Shown here piece by piece: positions 42,476-50,080 of a DNA stretch of 64,000 nt. Location of the stretch: contig DASRAJ010000100.1 of assembly GCA_035638255.1 (NCBI GenBank), forward strand, positions 1 to 64,000, read 5' to 3'. Positions within the stretch are counted from its first letter, which is position 1, and each line of letters starts with the position of its first letter. The notes beneath the pieces were generated by a model. That model was not told the origin of the DNA. It saw nothing but the letters and a program-made list of their open reading frames with translations, and ran no database searches. The translations under genes and the position numbers were made by a program. Source of the DNA: DASRAJ01 sp035638255. GTDB lineage: Bacteria > Bacteroidota > Bacteroidia > Chitinophagales > UBA10324.

Positions 42476-44095
42476 TTAGCGCTGCACTATTAATGGCTTT
42501 GTTATTCGCCTGCCATCAGCCTCCAGCACCACAAGATAGAGTCCCGGAATAAAGTCGCTTACGTTAATTATGTTGCGATGAAAGCCGGGAGCTGCACGAG
42601 GTTCTTCCATAACAGGCAATGCTAATCTTCCTAACCCATCGTAAACAAACATCTTGCAGTTAACATGATTAGGAAGATAGTACTCTAACATGGTTTGATC
42701 ACTCGCAGGGTTTGGAATCAGATTATAAAATTGCGGTGTTGAAACCATGCCGCCTATGAGTGTCGGTTCATCATTAAGCGCACACAGTGCAGTATCAAAA
42801 ATCACATACTCATCACCTGGTGAGTAAGTGAGGAGATTCATGAAGTACTTGTCCATCTCATCAAAAGATGATTCACCATAGGCCACATTTTGCGGAGGGT
42901 GGTTCGGGTTATCCAAGTTGGTGGTATCATTAACATACGTCGCTTCGGAATGAATAACTGTGCCTTGCGGTAAAATCACATAACAGGGAAAATTGTAGAG
43001 TAACTGCCAGTGGAATTCCCAGTCAGGAATATGGCACAGCGGTATTGAATCAGCCGACGGTGTTACTGCCCATATTTTAAATTCTTTTCCAAGCAAGTGC
43101 ATGTGTGGAGCAATAGAGAACATTGAATAGGTTGTGTCGAGTGTGTATTCCGAATGAAAGGTGACAGTATGATTTTTGGGTATAAAAAACACAGGCTCCA
43201 GGATATAGTTTTCTCCCACTCGCTTTCCCTTTACTGCTCTTATCTGATTATTCGGTTCGTAGAAAATATTCAGAGATGACTGGTCGGTTTGTTCTGTTGC
43301 AGTGGGAGCATAATGAATTTGAATGATGAGTCTCGTACCTGCTTTTAGCCGAATGCCTGAGCCGTCCGGATAAAAGCGCGGTGTTAATCCGGGACCATAA
43401 AGAGTCAGGAAATCTGCATTAACACCGGCACCGGCACCGGCGAAAGATGGATATCCGTATTCATTAGGTGTTATTGCATCAAGAGAATCAGCAGAGTTAT
43501 CGGTGCAGGTATAAATGAAAACATGATGTACTACCCTGGGATTTCCTGCTCTGAATTCTATCGCTTTAACATTAGTGTCTGCAGTTAGATTGGTATGAAG
43601 TACAAAACATTGATAGTGGTCAGAGTCATCTCCCGGAATAGTGAAAGGTTGGGTCATTGTCAAAACTGTATCCGGGGTTCCCAACTGCGAGCCTGTGGGA
43701 AACACAGGAGGCAAGGGGGCGAGAGTGGTATCTCCCGGATTATTTATTCCGTTTAACACTTGATCAACAAACTTTCCAATCAATGTAGTGTCAGCCGGTG
43801 TTAGAATTCTTTCATCAAGATAATGATGATAGCCCGGATCGGCTTTCCAGGGAGGCATCAACCCCCAGTCAACATAAGCCCGTATCTGTGGGAAGTATGG
43901 ACTTAGGTCAAAGTTAGTGAGCGCTTTGTAGCTGTTAGCGTAAATATATCCATCACCAATTTCTCCGGGACGGTGACATGTTGCGCAATTATCGTAAAAT
44001 ATTTTTGCGACATCTTTCCATTCTACATTTTGCGCTGATGAAGAAAGAAATAGAATCACTGTGAAGAAATAGGTGAGTATGGATACTTTTTTCAT
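42476..44095 (-). CDS. T9SS-secreted cytochrome c/PHM-like copper protein, paralog 1
   Basis: 539 residues. After a signal peptide ending SSSAQ, a cytochrome c-type domain has heme site C37-ATC40-H41 and a likely axial M80 in GLMPPWKADP. A PHM-like (copper type II, ascorbate-dependent monooxygenase) double domain follows with HH (190-191, VVHHVFIY), H261 (IIQIHYAP) and HMH (331-333, APHMHLLGKEF). A type A T9SS sorting domain (NPASDQTMLEYYLPNH onward) closes it. It would be exported and cell-surface. Copper monooxygenases hydroxylate C-H bonds. First of three tandem paralogs, closest to the second. Confidence 0.84.
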   Translation of the reverse strand: MKKVSILTYFFTVILFLSSSAQNVEWKDVAKIFYDNCATCHRPGEIGDGYIYANSYKALTNFDLSPYFPQIRAYVDWGLMPPWKADPGYHHYLDERILTPADTTLIGKFVDQVLNGINNPGDTTLAPLPPVFPTGSQLGTPDTVLTMTQPFTIPGDDSDHYQCFVLHTNLTADTNVKAIEFRAGNPRVVHHVFIYTCTDNSADSLDAITPNEYGYPSFAGAGAGVNADFLTLYGPGLTPRFYPDGSGIRLKAGTRLIIQIHYAPTATEQTDQSSLNIFYEPNNQIRAVKGKRVGENYILEPVFFIPKNHTVTFHSEYTLDTTYSMFSIAPHMHLLGKEFKIWAVTPSADSIPLCHIPDWEFHWQLLYNFPCYVILPQGTVIHSEATYVNDTTNLDNPNHPPQNVAYGESSFDEMDKYFMNLLTYSPGDEYVIFDTALCALNDEPTLIGGMVSTPQFYNLIPNPASDQTMLEYYLPNHVNCKMFVYDGLGRLALPVMEEPRAAPGFHRNIINVSDFIPGLYLVVLEADGRRITKPLIVQR

Positions 44096-44194
44096 GGAAG
44101 AAGAATAGGGTGATTCACAGAATCAAATGACACTTATGCAATGTCTAAAATCCCGAGTGAAATTTTTCAATCGGTTTTTTTCTAAAAAATTATT

Positions 44195-45808
44195 TTAATG
44201 CTCAACCATTAATGGCTTTGTTATCCGCCTCCCATTTGCTTCAAGTACCACAAGGTAGAGTCCTGGAATAAAGTCTCTTACGTTAATTATATTACGGTGA
44301 AAGCCGGGAGCTGCTCCGGGTTCTTCCATAACTGGCGATGCTAACCTTCCCAGCACATCGTAGATAAGCATCCTGCTGTTAGAATGATTAGGGAGATAGT
44401 ACTCTAACATGGTTTGGTCACTGGCTGGATTTGGAAGCGGATTGTACAGCTGAGGTGTTGAAACAAGACCATCAACGGGAGCGACACCCGTGAGAGCACA
44501 TAGTGCCGTATCAAAAATTACATACTCATCACCGGTCTGGTAGGTAATTAGATTCATGAAGTACTTGTCCATCTCATCAAAGGATGATTCACCATAGCCG
44601 ACATTTTGAAGCGGATTGTTCGGGTTATTGGGATTCTGGTCTGTGTTATCATAAGTTGCTTCTGAATGAATAACAGTGCCCTGCGGCAAGATCACGTAAC
44701 AGGGAAAACTATAGAGCAACTGCCATTGGAAATACCATGAGGGAATGTGGCACAATGGTATTGAGTCACCGGAGGGAGTTGTCGCCCATATTTTAAATTC
44801 TTTTCCAAGCAAGTGCATGTGCGGGGCAATCGAGAACATCGAATAGGTGGTGTCAAGCGTATACTTAGAATGGAAAGTAACCACCTTAGTTTTAGGTATA
44901 AAAAAAACCGGCTCCAGAATGTAGTTTTCTCCCACGCGCTTTCCCTTCACGACTCTTATTTCATTATTGGGCTCATAGAAAATATTAATGGAAGACTGAT
45001 CAGTTTGTTCTTCATAAGTAGGAGCGTAATGGATTTGAATGATGAGCTTCGTGCCTGCTTTGAATTTAATGCCTGAGCCTTCCGGATAAAAGCGTGGTGT
45101 TAATCCGGGACCATATAAGGTCAGGAAATCTGCATTCACACTTTCACCGGCACCGCCGAAAGATGGATAGCCGTATTCAGGCGTGCTTGCATCAAGAGAA
45201 TCAGCCGAGTTATCCAGGCAGGTATAAATGAAAACATGATGTACCACCTTTGGATTTCCTGCTCTGAATTCAATCGCTCTTACGTTGCTATCGGCGGTTA
45301 GATTGGTGTGCAGGACAAAACACTGGTAGTGGTCAGTGAAATCTCCCGGAACAGTGAAAGGTTGGGCCATTTTTAAAACTGTATCCGGCGTTCCCAATTG
45401 TGAACCGGAGGCAAACACGGGAGGGAGCGGAGCGAGAGTGGTATCACCGGGATTATTTGTTCCGTTTAGCACCTGATCAACAAACCTTCCAATCAATGTA
45501 GTGTCAGCCGGTGATAGAATTCTTTCATCGAGATAATGACGATAGTAAGGATCTGCTTTCCAGGGCGGCATCAACCGTGCATCAACATACGGACGTATCT
45601 GGGGGAAATATGGACTGAGCCCGTAGTCGGTGAGCGCTTTGTAGCTGTTAGCCATAATATATCCGTCACCAATTTCTCCCGGGCGATGGCACGTTGCACA
45701 GTTATCATAGAAGATATGGGCGACATCTTTCCACTCTACATTTTGCGCCGATGAAGAAAAAAAAGTGATCGCTGCAAAAAGTGAGGTGAGGAATAAGGCT
45801 TTTCTCAT
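44195..45808 (-). CDS. T9SS-secreted cytochrome c/PHM-like copper protein, paralog 2
   Basis: 537 residues. It shares the domain plan and nearly all residues with paralog 1: heme C37/C40/H41, MPPWKADPYYRHYLDERIL, HH in VVHHVFIYTC, QIHYAPT, APHMHLLGKEFKIWAT and a type A sorting domain. DNA in and around the genes is also similar, so the pair is a recent tandem duplication. Differences concentrate in the linker after CLDN and before the sorting domain. A -7 box lies 73 bases upstream. Substrate unknown. Confidence 0.84.
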   Translation of the reverse strand: MRKALFLTSLFAAITFFSSSAQNVEWKDVAHIFYDNCATCHRPGEIGDGYIMANSYKALTDYGLSPYFPQIRPYVDARLMPPWKADPYYRHYLDERILSPADTTLIGRFVDQVLNGTNNPGDTTLAPLPPVFASGSQLGTPDTVLKMAQPFTVPGDFTDHYQCFVLHTNLTADSNVRAIEFRAGNPKVVHHVFIYTCLDNSADSLDASTPEYGYPSFGGAGESVNADFLTLYGPGLTPRFYPEGSGIKFKAGTKLIIQIHYAPTYEEQTDQSSINIFYEPNNEIRVVKGKRVGENYILEPVFFIPKTKVVTFHSKYTLDTTYSMFSIAPHMHLLGKEFKIWATTPSGDSIPLCHIPSWYFQWQLLYSFPCYVILPQGTVIHSEATYDNTDQNPNNPNNPLQNVGYGESSFDEMDKYFMNLITYQTGDEYVIFDTALCALTGVAPVDGLVSTPQLYNPLPNPASDQTMLEYYLPNHSNSRMLIYDVLGRLASPVMEEPGAAPGFHRNIINVRDFIPGLYLVVLEANGRRITKPLMVEH

Positions 45809-45880
45809 GGAAGAAGTATATGTTTATTTACTAAAAATTAGATGTCAATTACGATGTAATCTTTCCTAAAATTCTGTTGA

Positions 45881-45908
45881 CAAAAGTAGTTCATCCCCGT
45901 CACTCAAC
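45881..45908 (-). promoter_or_regulatory. candidate promoter for paralog 2
   Basis: The minus-strand -7 box TACTTTTG (45888-45881) is preceded at 16 bases by GTTG (45908-45905), a partial -33 box. The gene starts 73 bases downstream. Confidence 0.4.
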
Positions 45909-46046
45909 TTTCGCATTAGCTCTCGTTCATATACACTGCTTCTTCTCCAAAAGATCCCTTACGAACAAAAATTTTCCTGCGATGCGAACAGTCTTCATGA
46001 CCGATATTACCCGTACTGAACAATTTTTAATTTCAAAAATCAATAC

Positions 46047-47627
46047 TCAATGCTGTACAATGAATTGCTTCGTTAGAATTCCGCCCGAAGTTTTCAGTGT
46101 ACAGAAATACAATCCCTGTGTAAGCTTGCTAATGTCTAAATTGATCCGCTGAAGGCCAATACCGGATGGAGCAAAAGGTTGTGTCACTAATTTTCCTGCA
46201 AGATCATAGACAAACAATTGCACCGTTTCTGAAGCCGGAAGGAAGTAAGAGATAACCACATGATCCGACGCAGGATTGGGCGAGCACGAATAAAGTTGCG
46301 GGGTAGAAACGATTCCATCAAGCGGTGGTGAAGGGGTTGGAATGTTCCACGTGCTGTCAATGATGAGGGATTCATCGCCGGACTGGTACTCGAGCCAATT
46401 GATGAAGTACTTGAACATTTCATCGGTGGAGCTTTCTCCGTAATGAACATTTACAGGCGGGTCATTCGGGTTGTTGGGATTGTTTGTAGTGTTATCATAA
46501 ACCGCCATGGCATGAATATGCGTGCCGGCGGGAAGATGCACCATAAACGGATAACTGTACAACAATTGCCAATGAAAATCCCATTGAGGAATTGAAATAA
46601 GCGGAATGGTATCCTGGGTGGGAGTAACTCCAAATATCTTGTAGGCCCTTCCAAGCAAATGCTGATGCGGCGCTATTGAGAATAATGACATTTCACTGTT
46701 CACAGGAAACTCAGAGTAGAAAGTATCAACCTCGTAAGCCAATATGTTGAATGGACCATTCGTGATGTATCCTTCCCCGATAATCTTATCGTGCACCTGC
46801 CGCGGACTCGGCAGCGAAGAGTAAAAAATATTGATTGAGGAAGAATCAGTCGCCTCGTAAGCACTCGGTGCATAGTGAATCTGTAAAACCACGAATGAAT
46901 TTGCAGGAAGATGTGTAATCCCGCCTGCAGGATAAAATCGCGGAAACATTCCCGGCCCATAGAGCGTAAATAAATTAGCATTCACTCCATCACCCACACC
47001 GCCAAATGATTGGTATCCATACTCCGGTGTCAGCAAGTCTTCGTTGTACGCTGAGCTATCAGGGCATATATAAACAAAAGCATGATGCACAATTGAAGCG
47101 TTGCCGGGTCGAAACTCGAAGGCAGAAACATTTTCAGTTTGCAATACATTGGTGGGAAGCACAAAGCACATATAATGATCGAGGTCATCGGCAGGCTTTG
47201 TATAGGGCTGCGTAACGTGCAACACAAGATCAGGCGTACCCAACTGTGATCCGGTCGGGAATGTGGGTGGGGATGGCGCCAGTGTTGTATCTCCCGCAGG
47301 CGCGCCGGCATCTACCCAGTTTGAGATCAAATCTTTTTCACCTTGCGTGAGGACTCTTTCATCCAGAAAATGCGTATAGGCCGGATCAGCTTTCCACGGT
47401 GGCATCAAACCTGAATTCACATACGATTGAATGTTCAACACGTGATTCGGATCGGAAGCATCATGATAGGAGAGAAGCGAAAACGGACCAATTTCACCCG
47501 GACGATGGCAGGTAGAACAGTTGTCGTAAATTATCGCTGCAACATCTTTCCACTCTTGCGCACGTGATGAATTGTGAAGAAAGAGTAATAAAGAAATGAT
47601 AAAGAGAAGTGTAAGGTTTCTTTTCAC
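46047..47627 (-). CDS. T9SS-secreted cytochrome c/PHM-like copper protein, paralog 3
   Basis: 526 residues, the most diverged of three. Signal peptide ends SSRAQ. Heme site C37-STC40-H41, GLMPPWKADPAYTHFLDER, HH in IVHHAFVYIC, VLQIHYAPS, and HMH replaced by HQH in IAPHQHLLGRAYKIFG. Type A sorting domain at the end (PNPASDHVVISYFLP). The Met-to-Gln change between the two His residues does not remove the His ligands. The three genes likely arose by two duplications, the first older. A -7 box lies just upstream. Confidence 0.83.
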   Translation of the reverse strand: MKRNLTLLFIISLLLFLHNSSRAQEWKDVAAIIYDNCSTCHRPGEIGPFSLLSYHDASDPNHVLNIQSYVNSGLMPPWKADPAYTHFLDERVLTQGEKDLISNWVDAGAPAGDTTLAPSPPTFPTGSQLGTPDLVLHVTQPYTKPADDLDHYMCFVLPTNVLQTENVSAFEFRPGNASIVHHAFVYICPDSSAYNEDLLTPEYGYQSFGGVGDGVNANLFTLYGPGMFPRFYPAGGITHLPANSFVVLQIHYAPSAYEATDSSSINIFYSSLPSPRQVHDKIIGEGYITNGPFNILAYEVDTFYSEFPVNSEMSLFSIAPHQHLLGRAYKIFGVTPTQDTIPLISIPQWDFHWQLLYSYPFMVHLPAGTHIHAMAVYDNTTNNPNNPNDPPVNVHYGESSTDEMFKYFINWLEYQSGDESLIIDSTWNIPTPSPPLDGIVSTPQLYSCSPNPASDHVVISYFLPASETVQLFVYDLAGKLVTQPFAPSGIGLQRINLDISKLTQGLYFCTLKTSGGILTKQFIVQH

Positions 47628-47661
47628 AGGAGCAAATTGGGTTCTGAAATTTTCTTCACTA

Positions 47662-47669
47662 CAAAATTA
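47662..47669 (-). promoter_or_regulatory. -7 box upstream of paralog 3
   Basis: TAATTTTG on the minus strand (47669-47662) matches TAnnTTTG, 35 bases before the start codon at 47627. No -33 partner is found at the expected distance. Confidence 0.33.
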
Positions 47670-47742
47670 GGATTGTTTGCAAAGTTCGGGTAATGGTAGT
47701 TGCTATCGCTAACTTTTTTCATCAGGGATTAAGTTTCTAATG

Positions 47743-47770
47743 GTGAGACGTGAGACGTGAGAGGTGAATG
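47743..47770. repeat. heptanucleotide array upstream of plsY
   Basis: Four 7-base units: GTGAGAC, GTGAGAC, GTGAGAG, GTGAATG. The unit is closely related to the array near 31821 (GTGAGAG, GTGAATG), although the two loci are 16 kb apart. Confidence 0.75.
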
Positions 47771-47888
47771 ATCAAACAATTCTTTTGCAAACTATCCTAT
47801 TCAAATTCCATCTCTTTTGTCATTTACCAAGTGCCGGCTTTGCTAATTGCCTTAGCGTTTATTCCCCCTGAACCTACTGCCTACTTTT

Positions 47889-47896
47889 TATCTTTG
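47889..47896 (+). promoter_or_regulatory. -7 box directly before plsY
   Basis: TATCTTTG matches TAnnTTTG and ends four bases before the plsY ATG at 47901. Transcription would start at the first codon. No -33 TTTG at the normal spacing. Confidence 0.4.
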
Positions 47897-47900
47897 ACGG

Positions 47901-48545
47901 ATGCCTGTTCAAATCATTCTTGCGTGCATTGGTGCATATCTTATCGGCGCAATTCCTTCATCAGTTTGGGTTGGAAAGATTTTCTATGGAAAAGATGTAC
48001 GCCTGTATGGAAGCGGTAATGCAGGAGCTACCAATACATTCAGAGTTCTTGGTGCGCCGGCAGGGATCATTGTGTTGGCAATGGATATTCTTAAGGGAAT
48101 TCTTGCAGTGTTGCTCGCTTATTTTTTTCACAGAGAAAATTTTTCCGCATCTCAATTTCTCTACTTCCAAATTGGATTGGGCCTAGCTGCTGGGTTAGGT
48201 CATATTTTCCCAATCTATTTAAACTTCACGGGCGGTAAGGGAGTCGCTACTTTTTTTGGCGTGATTTTGTGGTTGTTCCCACTCACAGCATTGATATGCA
48301 TCATGTCTTTTTTCATCGTTTTCATCATCACGCATTACGTTTCATTAAGTTCAATGGTCGCTTCAGTGGCATTCACTGTTTCACTTTTTCTTTTGTACCC
48401 GAAAAACATGCACGAGAGGACGCTGATAATTTTTGGTGTGCTAATTCCCATAATTATTTTTTACACTCACAGGAAAAATATTCAGAGGTTACTGAAGGGT
48501 GCAGAAACCAAAATGTATTTTTCTAAAAAAGAAAATCCATCATGA
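47901..48545 (+). CDS. plsY: glycerol-3-phosphate acyltransferase PlsY
   Basis: 214 residues with five hydrophobic helices. The three PlsY motifs are visible: YLIGAIPSSVWVGK, GSGNAGATNTFRVLG and HIFPIYLNFTGGKGVATFFG. It transfers acyl groups from acyl-phosphate to glycerol-3-phosphate, the first step of phospholipid synthesis at the inner membrane. Its stop overlaps the start of the M48 lipoprotein gene by four bases (ATGA), so both are co-translated. Confidence 0.95.
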   Translation: MPVQIILACIGAYLIGAIPSSVWVGKIFYGKDVRLYGSGNAGATNTFRVLGAPAGIIVLAMDILKGILAVLLAYFFHRENFSASQFLYFQIGLGLAAGLGHIFPIYLNFTGGKGVATFFGVILWLFPLTALICIMSFFIVFIITHYVSLSSMVASVAFTVSLFLLYPKNMHERTLIIFGVLIPIIIFYTHRKNIQRLLKGAETKMYFSKKENPS

Positions 48546-49342
48546 AAAGATCAAAGATTATCACACTACTTGCTGCACTCATGATTTTAGGTTCGTGCAG
48601 TAAGGTTCCCATTACCAATCGAAAGCAGGTACAGTTACTTCCGAACAGTGAAGTGAATTCGATGGCGCTTCAGCAGTACCAGGATGTGTTGAAGACGAAT
48701 AAAGTGATCAATGGCACGCCTGATGCGCTGATGGTGCAGCGTGTTGGTCAAAAGATCTCAGCCGCGGCTGTAAAGGTGATGGTGCAACTCAAGCAATCTG
48801 ATCGCATTGCAGGATATAAGTGGGAATATCATCTTCTTGACAGTAAAGAAGTAAATGCATGGTGCATGCCCGGTGGAAAGATTGCTGTATACTCCGGTCT
48901 GCTCCCAATTACAAAGGATGAAGCCGGTCTTGCCGTAGTAGTCGGTCATGAAGTAGGTCATGCGATTGCACAGCACGGCAATGAGCGAATGAGTCAGCAA
49001 TTAATTGCGCAAATGGGTGGCATTGCATTGAGCGTTGCTTTATCAAGCAAGCCACAGCAAACACAGGATATTTTCAATGCGGCTTATGGCGTTGGAGCTA
49101 CGTACGGAGCCTTGCTACCATTCTCACGACAACAGGAAAGTGAAGCAGATAAACTTGGTTTAGTATTGATGGCTGCTGCAGGTTATGATCCTCATACAGC
49201 GGTTGATTTATGGGAGCGAATGAAACAACAGAGCAGTGGACAACAGGTTCCGGCATTCCTGAGCACACATCCAAGTGATCAGAATCGCATCAATGATATC
49301 AAGGCCTATCTTCCTACGGCAATGAAGTATTATATGAAATAA
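48542..49342 (+). CDS. M48 family metalloprotease lipoprotein (LoiP/YggG-like)
   Basis: 266 residues. The signal ends in LGSC (lipobox MILGSC). The conserved PITNRKQVQLLPNSE, the zinc motif GHEVGHAIAQHGNERMS, and the QESEADKLG third-ligand region match the LoiP/YggG and Oma1-like M48 branch. Its close fusion with plsY suggests envelope homeostasis, and it should act on membrane or periplasmic proteins. The other M48 protein in the window (36941) is less similar in the N-terminal part. Confidence 0.92.
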   Translation: MKRSKIITLLAALMILGSCSKVPITNRKQVQLLPNSEVNSMALQQYQDVLKTNKVINGTPDALMVQRVGQKISAAAVKVMVQLKQSDRIAGYKWEYHLLDSKEVNAWCMPGGKIAVYSGLLPITKDEAGLAVVVGHEVGHAIAQHGNERMSQQLIAQMGGIALSVALSSKPQQTQDIFNAAYGVGATYGALLPFSRQQESEADKLGLVLMAAAGYDPHTAVDLWERMKQQSSGQQVPAFLSTHPSDQNRINDIKAYLPTAMKYYMK

Positions 49343-49363
49343 GTCTAAAACTGTCAATCCGGC

Positions 49364-49412
49364 GAAGGAGGAATCTATTGAATGACGCTATTGTAAAACA
49401 GATTCCTCCTTC
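49364..49412. repeat. palindromic intergenic repeat after the M48 gene
   Basis: GAAGGAGGAATCT (49364-49376) is the exact reverse complement of AGATTCCTCCTTC (49400-49412), across a 23-base loop. A second small palindrome GTCATTGTAATGAC follows. The text AGATTCCTCCTTCGTC followed by AATGACA is a familiar intergenic repeat of many genomes. It may also stop transcription of plsY and the M48 gene. Confidence 0.65.
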
Positions 49413-49436
49413 GTCATTGTAATGACAATCCCTTTG

Positions 49437-49503
49437 TGGAGACTATGGGAATCGAACCCACGACCTTCCCGCAATCCTGCGGGACGCTCTACTGCCGAGT
49501 GCT
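49437..49503 (-). pseudogene. tRNA-like 3' half fused to the GIY-YIG gene end
   Basis: On the minus strand the sequence reads CAGTAGAGC, then a perfect hairpin TCCCGCA-GGAT-TGCGGGA in place of an anticodon arm, AGGTC, an intact T arm GTGGG-TTCGATT-CCCAT and the acceptor end AGTCTCC plus A. The 5' acceptor strand and D stem are missing; that DNA is the last codons and stop of the GIY-YIG gene. The 18-base hairpin is one base longer than a real anticodon arm. It cannot be a normal tRNA. Confidence 0.6.
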
Positions 49504-49740
49504 AATTAACCATTCAATATACCTCTTACTTTTCTTATCCTTTATCTCCTTCTCTCTATTCATTGCAGTTTTACGATCGTAAAATTCTTCTTGATATTTT
49601 AATTCCCAAGGCACTCCCGATTTAGTTGACTTATTTCTTCCCGAATTATGCTGATCAACTCGTCGTTCAATATCATCAGTACAACCAATATAGAATTTGC
49701 CATTCTTTTTCGATTGAATAATGTAGACATAGTATTTCAT
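49489..49740 (-). CDS. small GIY-YIG nuclease
   Basis: 83 residues: YVYIIQSKKNGKFYIGCTDD (the GIY-YIG pair), ERRVDQHNSGRNKSTKSGVP with the catalytic Arg, and REKEIKDKKSKRYIEWLI with the catalytic Glu. It is a compact single-domain nuclease of the YhbQ/UvrC type, without a DNA-binding domain. The stop codon TAG lies inside a tRNA-like sequence and the last codons are part of it. The gene lies in the tRNA-Gln/tRNA-Ala cluster, the setting expected for a homing-like or tRNA-targeting element. Confidence 0.9.
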   Translation of the reverse strand: MKYYVYIIQSKKNGKFYIGCTDDIERRVDQHNSGRNKSTKSGVPWELKYQEEFYDRKTAMNREKEIKDKKSKRYIEWLISTRQ

Positions 49741-49759
49741 TCAGAGTAATCAAATCAAG

Positions 49760-49833
<74 letters not shown>

Positions 49834-49866
49834 GTAGTTATTGAAAAGCTTTTTTCATTTCATTTT

Positions 49867-49939
49867 TTGGACTATGCATTTAGGCCTACGACCTTCCCGC
49901 AATTCTGCGGGACGCTCTAGCCAACTGAGCTAAGTCCCC
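49867..49939 (-). pseudogene. decayed tRNA copy
   Basis: The 5' part looks intact (acceptor GGGGACT, D arm GCTC-AGTTGGCTA-GAGC), but the middle is the same oversized hairpin TCCCGCA-GAAT-TGCGGGA and the T loop reads CCTAAAT instead of TTCRANN. The acceptor 3' strand is AGTCCAA, with only five of seven pairs. Probably a non-functional tRNA-derived copy related to the one at 49437. Confidence 0.6.
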
Positions 49940-49969
49940 TTCAATTTTCTAATCTCTGTTTTTATCAAG

Positions 49970-50040
49970 ATGCCCGACCAGGTTTCGAACCTGGACTTAC
50001 AGATTCAGAATCTGCAGTACTACCGTTATACTATCGGGCA
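49970..50040 (-). tRNA. tRNA-Gln (CTG)
   Basis: 71 bases. Acceptor TGCCCGA/TCGGGCA (U1-A72 as in known tRNA-Gln), anticodon stem GCAGA/TCTGT with loop TTCTGAA (anticodon CTG), and a perfect T arm CCAGG-TTCGAAA-CCTGG. No CCA is encoded. First tRNA of the leftward cluster. Confidence 0.93.
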
Positions 50041-50049
50041 ATAAGGGTA

Positions 50050-50080
50050 CAAAATTATTTGTTGATCAGGAGTTCTAAAA
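50050..50080 (-). promoter_or_regulatory. candidate promoter of the tRNA-Gln/Ala cluster
   Basis: On the minus strand, TTTT (50080-50077), 19 bases, then TAATTTTG (50057-50050), ten bases before the tRNA-Gln 5' end. It overlaps the 3' end of lpxB. Spacing is ideal; the -33 box is one base off TTTG. Confidence 0.42.

Noticed and set aside
49867..49939. Fourth functional tRNA in the cluster
   Set aside because: The T loop is destroyed, the acceptor pairs only partly and the middle arm is 18 bases without a normal anticodon.
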